25,514 nt of DNA, from positions 1-25,514 of the IMG/VR virus record IMGVR_UViG_3300022934_000161, one strand, 5' to 3'. This document shows positions 7,029-12,119 of the stretch, piece by piece (position 1 is the stretch's first letter; each line of letters starts with the position of its first letter). The notes below the pieces were generated by a model that saw only the letters and a list, made by a program, of their open reading frames with translations, was not told where the DNA came from and did not search any database. Position numbers and translations under genes: made by a program. Source of the stretch: a virus.

Positions 7029-7288
7029 CCTTTATCGGATTCTTGCTTGTCTTTGCCTTCTGGGATCAACATGGCGGCAACGGCAGCAAGGGCTGTGATG
7101 GCTTCCCAGATTACCTGCAAGTCCTCAACGCCAATGGGCAAGAACTGCGCGATGATGGCAAGTCCTGCCCATGTAGATGCTTCTTTGAGGCGGTCGAGTA
7201 GTTTCTTAATCATCGTAGGTAGTACGGTTGGTGGTACAAGTGCCGAAACGGGTATCTGCTCCGGCGGGTGTGGCTTGATCTTTTCCAT
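7025..7288 (-). CDS. Holin candidate, directly before the endolysin
   Basis: This 87-aa protein has two hydrophobic segments, at about 41-55 (WAGLAIIAQFLPIGV) and 60-77 (VIWEAITALAAVAAMLIPE), and ends in a charged tail (GKDKQESDKG). That is the usual form of a class II holin: two TM segments, small, directly before the amidase and overlapping it by ATGA. The ATG at 7288 gives a 25-residue Pro-rich lead (HPPEQIPVSALVPP). A second start, ATG 7213 (MIKKLLDRLKEAS), would give a more typical 62-aa holin; neither has a clear SD. Two starts could give a lysis-timing pair as in lambda S105/S107, but that is speculation. Confidence 0.75.
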   Translation of the reverse strand: MEKIKPHPPEQIPVSALVPPTVLPTMIKKLLDRLKEASTWAGLAIIAQFLPIGVEDLQVIWEAITALAAVAAMLIPEGKDKQESDKG

Positions 7289-7309
7289 GTCAATATAACG
7301 CCTGCGCGG

Positions 7310-7714
7310 TCATCTATGTTCAAGCCTGTTTCTAAGCCTGTAACCGAGCCTGCTCGTGCAGCGTGGCGTCTGGGCTTTCTGGTTGCGGTCGTAATAGGAC
7401 CACCAATGATCGGACACATCCTCGACGTTCGGTACTGGCAGCGCCTCACCGGGTCTGGCTGCGTCTCCGAGTTCGGAGCGAGCCTTGTTCTCTGATCTAA
7501 CAACGGCGTTCTGCTCATATCCGCCTTCCCTGTTGATGCAGATAAGTTCGAAGTCCTCTGGTGCGAGGTCGTAGAAGGCTATCCACTCGTCTCGTTGGTG
7601 TTGGCTGATAGGTAGTCCATGCAATTTGCCAGAGCGCAGAGCGCGTTCCCGGCGTTTCTTGATGGACTGCTCCCATTGAGCGATAGACATTCCGGTGATC
7701 TTGTGGCAGAGCAT
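7310..7714 (-). CDS. Unknown 134-aa late-operon protein
   Basis: I do not recognise this protein. ATG 7714 is preferred because GAGG lies five bases upstream; the frame is also open to a TTG at 7747 inside the previous gene. The N-terminal half is basic and helical (SIKKRRERALRSGKLHGLPI) and is followed by HQRDEWIAFYDLAPEDFELI and a charged, Arg-rich C-terminus (CTSRLGYRLRNRLEHR). It lies 21 bases before the holin, the second gene of the left minus-strand block. It may be a small regulatory or DNA-contacting protein, but no motif settles this. Confidence 0.6.
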   Translation of the reverse strand: MLCHKITGMSIAQWEQSIKKRRERALRSGKLHGLPISQHQRDEWIAFYDLAPEDFELICINREGGYEQNAVVRSENKARSELGDAARPGEALPVPNVEDVSDHWWSYYDRNQKAQTPRCTSRLGYRLRNRLEHR

Positions 7715-7721
7715 CTCTGCC

Positions 7722-8042
7722 TCATATGCTAACGTCGAAAAGGTCAATGATCTTGGTGTTGTGTAGTTGCGCTTTCTCCTTTGCCCATTCGCGCTCTCTA
7801 CGGTCAGCGCACCGCGTCAGGTAGTTGGTACGGAAGTCCTCCATGTTCTCGCGTCCCTCAAAGGATAGACCGTGGTCAAACCAGAAGTCTACGGCATCCT
7901 TGAACTCCTGTCCTGACCCCGGCTCGATGTTGCCGACCAACGCTACCTTCTCGTTGTAGGTGAGCGTTCTCTTTAGCCTTCTCTGTATATAGCCAATCGC
8001 CTTGGCGTCGATCTGGCTAGGCTTGAGTGTTTGCATATTCAT
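7722..8042 (-). CDS. Unknown 106-aa protein, first clear gene of the late block
   Basis: No family is recognised. The protein is helical and charged: MNMQTLKPSQIDAKAIGYIQ, then RRLKRTLTYNEKVALVGNIE, a middle section with FWFDHGLSFEGRENMEDF, and a Lys/Arg/Glu-rich helix near the C-terminus (CADRREREWAKEKAQLHN). ATG 8042 is used (ATG 8036 is also possible); the frame extends to TTG 8078 without a good start signal. GAGAGG lies 13 bases upstream, too far for a good SD. A sigma70-like promoter lies about 100 bases upstream on the same strand. As the first gene of the operon it could act in late gene control, but that is only position-based inference. Confidence 0.6.
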   Translation of the reverse strand: MNMQTLKPSQIDAKAIGYIQRRLKRTLTYNEKVALVGNIEPGSGQEFKDAVDFWFDHGLSFEGRENMEDFRTNYLTRCADRREREWAKEKAQLHNTKIIDLFDVSI

Positions 8043-8134
8043 TCTATGAATGTAGCCTCTCTCGGCAGTCCGATTCAATCCTTCGCCATGTGCCGTGTAT
8101 GGCTTCTTTTTGGATTTGTTTTGTTCTGTCTCTC

Positions 8135-8164
8135 AGGATACGGTGTGCCAACACTAAATGTCAA
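8135..8164 (-). promoter_or_regulatory. Candidate sigma70-like promoter for the late operon
   Basis: On the minus strand TTGACA (8164-8159) matches the -35 consensus exactly. After an 18-base spacer, TATCCT (8140-8135) matches four of six -10 bases. The start of transcription would fall near 8128, about 85 bases before ATG 8042. It points into the late block. The consensus applies to bacterial housekeeping sigma factors; the host is unknown. Confidence 0.4.
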
Positions 8165-8180
8165 AAGTGTACAACAGGGG

Positions 8181-8390
8181 TTATATATAGAGCCGGAAGA
8201 ACGCTGCCCCTGTGTGCTGTTCGGGATTCGTTGCCTGCATCCCCAACGTGTTCCGGTTGACCTCCTGCGCCTCAGACGGCTCCGCTTCCATAACCACGGA
8301 CACCTGTCGCATCAGCCGAGTCAATAGTAAACGCGAGAGCGAGATTGGTTCAAGAGAATCTGGGTGCATCTTATCCACCAAACCGCTCAT
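8181..8390 (-). CDS. Possible small regulator in the divergent region (weak)
   Basis: This open frame of 69 codons on the minus strand starts MSGLVDKMHPDSLEPISLSR and continues LLLTRLMRQVSVVMEAEPSE. The residue mix looks like a real protein, with a possible helical core at 17-35. There is no SD before ATG 8390. The next gene starts 138 bases beyond its end, and a promoter candidate lies between, unlike the tight packing elsewhere. Its position between divergent operons is where a small regulator would be expected. No fold is recognised and it may be chance. Confidence 0.3.
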   Translation of the reverse strand: MSGLVDKMHPDSLEPISLSRLLLTRLMRQVSVVMEAEPSEAQEVNRNTLGMQATNPEQHTGAAFFRLYI

Positions 8391-8510
8391 TCCATGTTGA
8401 GTGGTTTATTTGTGTGAAGTGTTTGTTAAGGTTTGTGTATATGTCAAAAAAAATTGCGACATTGGTCACAACTCAAACGGGCAGCAGCCCACCACCAACC
8501 GAGAGAAACA

Positions 8511-8633
8511 ATGACAAAGACACAGCTACTTCGCAAGGTCGAGCGCCTGTTCGACATCCCAGATAAGATTTGCTTCTGGGTGATTTGCATCTCCATCGCC
8601 TATTTCTCACTACGCACATTGCTATCCCTATGA
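8511..8633 (+). CDS. Small 40-aa single-TM protein, first gene of the early operon
   Basis: This 40-aa protein has a charged start (MTKTQLLRKVERLFDIPDK) and one hydrophobic segment at about 20-36 (ICFWVICISIAYFSLR). ATG 8511 is chosen because GAGAGAAACA stands directly before it, and the same motif precedes ATG 11166. Its stop overlaps the next ATG (ATGA). Small membrane proteins at the front of early operons sometimes affect the host membrane or block superinfection, but nothing here proves that. A frame from ATG 8441 overlaps it and was rejected. Confidence 0.6.
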   Translation: MTKTQLLRKVERLFDIPDKICFWVICISIAYFSLRTLLSL

Positions 8634-8818
8634 AAAAGAGAACCATCGTCGCTGACAAAGACCTTCTGGATCTTGTCACCTACACAAGCCCCAATAGTGA
8701 TTTTACCTGGTGGTTCGATTGGTGCAGGGACCAAGAGCCCCACACCTTTTGGGACCGCAGACTTGAAAAACGAAGGCAATCAAACGGGGCGAACAAAAAC
8801 AAGCGAAAGAAAAAATGA
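8630..8818 (+). CDS. Small basic 62-aa early protein
   Basis: This 62-aa protein has an aromatic middle (FTWWFDWCRDQEPHTFW, 25-41) and a strongly basic tail (RRLEKRRQ, then NKNKRKKK at the end). ATG 8630 overlaps the previous stop, and its own TGA overlaps the next ATG, both as ATGA. The Lys-rich tail suggests contact with nucleic acid or with a membrane surface. No family is recognised. Confidence 0.6.
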   Translation: MKKRTIVADKDLLDLVTYTSPNSDFTWWFDWCRDQEPHTFWDRRLEKRRQSNGANKNKRKKK

Positions 8819-9003
8819 GCTACGAAGAAGCTGCGATATTCCTAACGGGCGCTCTTTGCGCCTCGGTATTGACTTGGATTATTGCAATCCTGATGTCAAA
8901 CATAGAAAAGCCGGAAGGCGGCACGAGGTTCACAGGCGATCAGGTCGCTATGCTGAACAAGTTGCTTGACGAGAACGATGTACAACTAACCAAGAAAGAC
9001 TGA
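8815..9003 (+). CDS. Small 62-aa single-TM early protein
   Basis: This 62-aa protein has a short acidic start (MSYEEAA), one transmembrane segment at about 8-28 (IFLTGALCASVLTWIIAILM) and a soluble C-terminal half (NIEKPEGGTRFTGDQVAMLN). It overlaps its neighbours by ATGA upstream and TGATG downstream. It is the second membrane protein of the early operon's first four genes. Function is unknown. Confidence 0.65.
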   Translation: MSYEEAAIFLTGALCASVLTWIIAILMSNIEKPEGGTRFTGDQVAMLNKLLDENDVQLTKKD

Positions 9004-9284
9004 TGTACTACAACACAACGAGAGAGACAGGCGAGCAACTGGCAACCGCAACCCAGTCCGCCGCATCCCAGACACAGCGCATCCTTGACCTGTTCAGGTC
9101 TATGCCTAACACATCCATCCATGCGTGGACCATTAAGACCTTCCTGCGTGGCGATGTGCCGATCACGAGCGTTAGGCGAGCGATAACGAACCTGCATGAT
9201 GCAGGACAGATAGAGCGCGATGATTCGGTGTATGCCGGACCGTATCGCCGCAAGACGTACACCTACCGATACCTTCGGGGTTGA
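9003..9284 (+). CDS. Winged-helix-like DNA-binding protein candidate
   Basis: This 93-aa protein has a layout like a small winged helix: QTQRILDLFRSMPN and AWTIKTFLRG as first helices, PITSVRRAITNLHDAGQIER as recognition helix and wing start, and GPYRRKTYTYRYLR as a basic beta wing. The pattern of a helix ending in L..AG.I.R followed by a Tyr/Arg strand is common in phage replication and regulatory proteins. ATG 9003 overlaps the previous stop (TGATG). A gap of 83 bases follows, the largest inside the early operon, so it may end a first transcription or translation unit. Family membership is inferred by eye. Confidence 0.6.
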   Translation: MYYNTTRETGEQLATATQSAASQTQRILDLFRSMPNTSIHAWTIKTFLRGDVPITSVRRAITNLHDAGQIERDDSVYAGPYRRKTYTYRYLRG

Positions 9285-9324
9285 TTGTGAATTGATCGTT
9301 CAGGATTCGGAATTGTGATTCATC
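9284..9324 (+). repeat. Two similar 13-14 bp boxes in the early intergenic gap
   Basis: ATTGTGAATTGATC (9284-9297) and ATTGTGATTCATC (9312-9324) are near-identical direct repeats 28 bp apart, just before a promoter candidate. The second contains GAAT-TGTG-ATTC, a short dyad. They could be operator half-sites, but two short AT-rich matches are weak evidence. Confidence 0.3.
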
Positions 9325-9353
9325 TTGACGAACTTTAACACATCACCAATAAC
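9325..9353 (+). promoter_or_regulatory. Weak internal early promoter candidate
   Basis: TTGACG (9325-9330) matches five of six -35 bases and AATAAC (9348-9353) matches four of six -10 bases with a 17-base spacer. It lies in the only sizeable gap of the early operon, upstream of ATG 9368, next to the repeat boxes. Confidence 0.3.
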
Positions 9354-9367
9354 AACCTTTTACTACA

Positions 9368-9550
9368 ATGACACAGAGAGAGACAGACAACTTCGACGCC
9401 TACTACGACGAGATCGCCGACGAGCAGTACGAGATCTGGAAGGAGCAGAAGGAGATTCCGCAACTGCGTACAATCGATACCACATCCCTTCAGCGTAGCA
9501 TCGACCGCATGGCTGCCTTGCTTAGAGAGTTTAACGAGGTGACACGATGA
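9368..9550 (+). CDS. Small acidic 60-aa early protein
   Basis: This 60-aa protein is acidic in its first half (NFDAYYDEIADEQYEIWKEQ) and ends in an amphipathic helix (SIDRMAALLREFNEV). ATG 9368 follows an 83-base gap with AAC-rich sequence and no SD. Its TGA overlaps the next ATG (ATGA). The motif CAGAGAGAGACAG lies just inside the gene. No function is recognised; acidic small phage proteins can mimic DNA or bind host enzymes, but that is speculation. Confidence 0.6.
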   Translation: MTQRETDNFDAYYDEIADEQYEIWKEQKEIPQLRTIDTTSLQRSIDRMAALLREFNEVTR

Positions 9551-9753
9551 GCATGACCAAAGAAACCGCCATCAACAAGGCGATGAAGAGCGTCCGGCAG
9601 ACAATCGCCTTCGACCAGTACAGTCCACAACAGATGGACCTCAACGTACGTGCCGCCCTGCGGATGGTGTACGAGGCAGGACGAGCGCAGGGCATTAGGG
9701 ACTCCATCGAGATCGTGGAGCGTAATCACATCAATACTCAGCAGGTGGCGTAA
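9547..9753 (+). CDS. Unknown 68-aa early protein
   Basis: This 68-aa helical protein starts MSMTKETAINKAMKSVRQTI and continues with DLNVRAALRMVYEAGRAQGI and a short tail. A helix pair with a Gly-rich turn (YEAGRAQG) is common in small phage proteins of unknown role. It overlaps its neighbours by ATGA and TAATG. No SD is needed if translation is coupled. Confidence 0.6.
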   Translation: MSMTKETAINKAMKSVRQTIAFDQYSPQQMDLNVRAALRMVYEAGRAQGIRDSIEIVERNHINTQQVA

Positions 9754-10277
9754 TGGCAAAGGACACAGGCATCGTTAGCATCCACGGCAAGCAATACAAG
9801 ACCGTGGCGCTCCGAGTGAGCGAGTTTCGTGAGAAGTACCCCATCGATGACGGATGGGGCATTGAGACCCAATGCTACGCCGTTGACGCACAGACGGTTA
9901 TCATGCGAGCCATCATCACAGACCCGCAGGGTCGCGTGGTGGCTACTGGCTACGCCGAGGAAGAACGATCTCAGCGTGGCATCAATAGCACATCAGCCCT
10001 TGAAAATTGTGAGACCTCGGCGATCGGTCGGGCGCTGAGTGCTGCCGGGTTCGCCGGAGACGGGACATACGCTTCTGCTGATGAGATAGCACAAGCCATC
10101 AGCAAGCAGGGCGGCAGCCCGTCAGCCGCACCGGGTCAGCCATCGCAGAAGCAGAAAAACTTTGCGTGGTCGCTCATCAAGAAGCAGCCCGAGGACAAGC
10201 AGGAAGCATACATCAAACGAGCAAAGACGGCAGACGCCGCTGCGCTCTCAAAACTGATCGACGAACTCAATGGATAG
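9753..10277 (+). CDS. ERF/Rad52-like single-strand annealing protein candidate
   Basis: This 174-aa protein probably binds single-stranded DNA and promotes annealing in phage recombination. The first 115 residues hold a compact domain: IHGKQYKTVALRVSEFREKY, then VIMRAIITDPQGRVVATGYA and the strong signature SALENCETSAIGRALSAAGF with YASADEIAQAI after it. The same SALENCETSAIGRAL-type motif occurs in phage proteins I associate with Erf/Rad52-like or ssDNA-binding roles; the exact family is not certain. A Pro/Ser/Gln linker (120-135) leads to a helical C-terminal domain (FAWSLIKKQPEDKQEAYIKR). Such linkers between core and tail domain are known in annealing proteins. It shares its operon with Gp157 and a VRR-NUC nuclease, which suits a recombination module. 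TAATG coupling fixes the start. Confidence 0.65.
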   Translation: MAKDTGIVSIHGKQYKTVALRVSEFREKYPIDDGWGIETQCYAVDAQTVIMRAIITDPQGRVVATGYAEEERSQRGINSTSALENCETSAIGRALSAAGFAGDGTYASADEIAQAISKQGGSPSAAPGQPSQKQKNFAWSLIKKQPEDKQEAYIKRAKTADAAALSKLIDELNG

Positions 10278-10512
10278 CACAACAAGAAAGAAGATCGAAA
10301 GCCAGATCCGCAGGGCTGCGAACATGATCCACACCCGCATCAAGGTCGCGGCACTCGGTATGCAGGAAGCGCAGACCTACTGGATCGGAAGGGATGAAGG
10401 GTACTTTGAGGGATTTGAGCATGGTCTCAATGCTTCCAAGTTGCACATAGAGGACGCTATGCAGGCGTTTGTAGATGGCGAACTGGTCGAGGAGGTACTT
10501 GGCGATGCCTAA
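10270..10512 (+). CDS. Unknown 80-aa early protein
   Basis: This 80-aa protein overlaps the previous gene by 8 bases. It is helical, with a basic start (TRKKIESQIRRAANMIHTRI) and an aromatic/Gly middle (YWIGRDEGYFEGFEHGL), and ends acidic (VDGELVEEVLGDA). Its last codons contain GAGGAGG, which serves as the SD of the next gene. No family is recognised. Confidence 0.6.
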   Translation: MDSTTRKKIESQIRRAANMIHTRIKVAALGMQEAQTYWIGRDEGYFEGFEHGLNASKLHIEDAMQAFVDGELVEEVLGDA

Positions 10513-10804
10513 CATACGAGAGCGTTCTCAGATGATTAAGGAAGCCGTGTCGATAGCAACAGGCATACCCGTTCAGCGCATGATGTGTGGCTATCGTCAG
10601 CATGAGGAAACGAAAGCAAGGCGATGCGCTCTGAATCTGCACATGGAAAACCTTGGATTCATGGGCAAGAACTGGGCTTGCGACCAACTCGGTATGGTAT
10701 CGCGGAGGTTCAGCGATTACGAGGTGTGTCTAAAGGTAGAACCACAGATAAAGCAAAAGGCACAGACACTCTACGACAAGATGCTTAAAGAGGCTAAACA
10801 ATGA
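10505..10804 (+). CDS. DnaA domain IV-like DNA-binding protein candidate
   Basis: This 99-aa protein resembles the C-terminal DNA-binding domain of DnaA: helix EAVSIATGIPVQRMMCGYR, then a basic turn, then TKARRCALNLHMENLG as the long helix, followed by a helix-turn-helix (NWACDQLGMVSRRFSDYEVC). In DnaA this last unit carries a D-H-T-T-V box; here it is degenerate (MVSRRFSDYE), so the match is partial. ATG 10505 is chosen over ATG 10475 because GGAGG lies nine bases upstream, the best SD of the early block. Such a protein could direct host replication factors to a phage origin. This is inferred from helix pattern only. Confidence 0.5.
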   Translation: MPNIRERSQMIKEAVSIATGIPVQRMMCGYRQHEETKARRCALNLHMENLGFMGKNWACDQLGMVSRRFSDYEVCLKVEPQIKQKAQTLYDKMLKEAKQ

Positions 10805-10911
10805 TTGAACTGGACTGGACCGAAGAACCACAATCGACACCGCAGCAGGATGCGCTCGTGTGGCGCGTCAAGGCGTGGCTCATACTAAAGATCAAGAGGC
10901 TTATCACATGA
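10801..10911 (+). CDS. Very small 36-aa early protein
   Basis: This short frame starts at ATG 10801 inside the previous stop (ATGA) and ends in the next ATG (ATGA at 10908). The product has an acidic start (MIELDWTEEPQSTPQQD) and a basic hydrophobic end (VWRVKAWLILKIKRLIT). Coupling on both sides supports it, but at 36 codons it could still be a spacer frame that mainly carries ribosomes to the next gene. Confidence 0.5.
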   Translation: MIELDWTEEPQSTPQQDALVWRVKAWLILKIKRLIT

Positions 10912-11147
10912 CCCTCATTGAACAACAGATATACGCAGAAGTCGGAGCAGCAATAGAAAACTGCACCCAACGGGAAAAACTTGACATAGCAACATGGATC
11001 GTTTTATCATGCCTGAACGATACGCAAGAAGGCATGACCGGAGCGGATTCATACCTTGATGTCGTGACCCGCCATTGTGGCGATATACTGACCCACGCTC
11101 GCGGTCGGCTCATGCGATACGGCAACAACGGATACCCGAAACGATAA
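10908..11147 (+). CDS. Unknown 79-aa early protein
   Basis: This 79-aa protein starts at ATG 10908, which overlaps the previous stop; the frame is open further to ATG 10860, but coupling favours the shorter form. It is mostly helical: MTLIEQQIYAEVGAAIENC, then REKLDIATWIVLSCLND, and a C-terminal part with RHCGDILTHARGRLMRYG. No motif is recognised. A gap of 18 bases with CAGAGAGAGACA follows. Confidence 0.55.
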   Translation: MTLIEQQIYAEVGAAIENCTQREKLDIATWIVLSCLNDTQEGMTGADSYLDVVTRHCGDILTHARGRLMRYGNNGYPKR

Positions 11148-11165
11148 CACAAACAGAGAGAGACA

Positions 11166-11708
11166 ATGAACAACCAGAACCTATTTGACCTGACACACAG
11201 CCAACTGGCTGACCTTGCCAACTTGGAGGAACTGCTCGAAGCAACGGGCGGCGAGATAACCGAGGATGCCGAGGTGCTGCTCGACCAGATCGCACAAGGC
11301 GAGGATGACATCCTTGCCAAGATGGATAGATACGCCGTGGTCATCGCCCAGATGGAGATGGATGCGGAAGCCTACGTAGCAAAGGCGGCTTACCTAAAGG
11401 AGCGCATGGACACAATGAAGGCTCGCGCAAACAGCAAGCGCCGCGTGGTCGATGGTCTGAAAGACCGCATCATGCTATCCATGAAGATGCTCGGGATGCA
11501 GAAGGCAGAGACACCCAACCATGTCAGCGTATCGGTACGCAAGGCGAAGGCTCCGGTGATCATCGGGGATGAATCGCTCGTGCCGGATGAGTTCGCCAAG
11601 ATCACACGCCGCCCAGACAAGACCGCCATCGGCAAGGCTTTGGCTGCGGGTCTGGAATGTGACTTCGCGGCTCTCGGAGAAGGCAAGGAATACGTGGTGC
11701 TGCGATAA
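11166..11708 (+). CDS. Siphovirus Gp157-like protein
   Basis: This 180-aa protein matches the Siphovirus Gp157 family in plan: an N-terminal helix (LFDLTHSQLADLANLEELLE), an acidic stretch, a long coiled coil at about 50-100 (VIAQMEMDAEAYVAKAAYLK), and a compact C-terminal part (NHVSVSVRKAKAPVIIGDES) ending in AIGKALAAGLECDFAAL and EYVVLR. The family is common beside recombination genes of siphophages and has been linked to phage resistance in Streptococcus. It may interact with recombinases or nucleases; the biochemical role is not known. GAGAGAGACA lies directly before ATG 11166 and may stand in for an SD. Confidence 0.8.
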   Translation: MNNQNLFDLTHSQLADLANLEELLEATGGEITEDAEVLLDQIAQGEDDILAKMDRYAVVIAQMEMDAEAYVAKAAYLKERMDTMKARANSKRRVVDGLKDRIMLSMKMLGMQKAETPNHVSVSVRKAKAPVIIGDESLVPDEFAKITRRPDKTAIGKALAAGLECDFAALGEGKEYVVLR

Positions 11709-12088
11709 TGAAAGACCAAGAACACCGGGAGCAGGTGGCGCTATTCAAGGCGCTGAAATTACAAGAGCGGACCAACCCGCTATTCGCCAACGTCTTTGCC
11801 ATCCCAAACGGCGGTCATCGTCACATCAAGGTGGCAGCCAAACTCAAAGCCGAAGGCGTGAAGGCAGGAATCCCCGACATCTTCGTAGCAGTCCCCAACT
11901 CGTACTCGGCAGGGCTGTTCATCGAGATGAAGGTAAAGCCCAACAAACCGAGCAAGCACCAGAAGGCGTGGATGGAAAGACTCGAACAAGTCGGCTACGA
12001 TTGTATGGTGTGCTACTCGTGGACGGATGCGTACAAGGCGATCACAGACCACATCGGTTCTGCCCTTGTCAGTATACCAAAAGAGTGA
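11708..12088 (+). CDS. VRR-NUC family nuclease, last early gene
   Basis: This 126-aa protein is a PD-(D/E)xK nuclease of the VRR-NUC type. Key positions are E8 (EHREQ), the IPNGG loop (32-36), the catalytic core GIPD (D57) and IEMK (E73, K75), Q85, and the closing VCYSWTDA segment. Single-domain VRR-NUC proteins of this length are common in phages and are thought to cut branched or recombination intermediates. It lies last in the early operon after Gp157 and not far from the annealing candidate, forming a likely DNA processing module. TAATG couples it to Gp157, and a hairpin follows its stop. Confidence 0.88.
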   Translation: MKDQEHREQVALFKALKLQERTNPLFANVFAIPNGGHRHIKVAAKLKAEGVKAGIPDIFVAVPNSYSAGLFIEMKVKPNKPSKHQKAWMERLEQVGYDCMVCYSWTDAYKAITDHIGSALVSIPKE

Positions 12089-12109
12089 GATCGTTCGTTA
12101 GGAGCGATC
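12089..12109. terminator. Hairpin between convergent operons, candidate two-way terminator
   Basis: GATCGTTC (12089-12096) pairs with GAGCGATC (12102-12109) with one G-T wobble and a five-base loop (GTTAG). It lies directly after the VRR-NUC stop and 11 bases before the last codon of the opposing gene. A U-rich tract follows weakly for minus-strand reading (CTCTTTT at 12085-12079) but not for plus-strand reading. Confidence 0.5.
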
Positions 12110-12119
12110 CTGCGAAGCC

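Larger units (their letters stand above)
8043..8510. other. Divergent intergenic region between late and early genes
   Basis: This stretch separates the minus-strand late genes from the plus-strand early genes and must hold promoters for both. I see a sigma70-like promoter for the minus strand (8135-8164), an AT-rich TTATATATAG at 8181-8190 that could be a -10 region, and a weakly supported minus-strand frame (8181-8390). The sequence ATGTCAAAA occurs twice (8158 and 8441). No clear operator, tRNA or origin repeats can be shown by eye. Confidence 0.5.

Noticed and set aside
8031-8327. Plus-strand frame with a signal-peptide-like segment (VWLLFGFVLFCLSGYG)
   Set aside because: It overlaps the start of the minus-strand 106-aa gene and both promoter elements, lacks an SD, and ends in Arg/His-rich sequence typical of chance frames.
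8441-8566. Plus-strand 41-codon frame starting MSKKIATLV
   Set aside because: The start looks reasonable, but the frame overlaps the 40-aa TM gene by 56 bases, its second half is low-complexity, and the TM gene has the GAGAGA-ACA signal and ATGA coupling.
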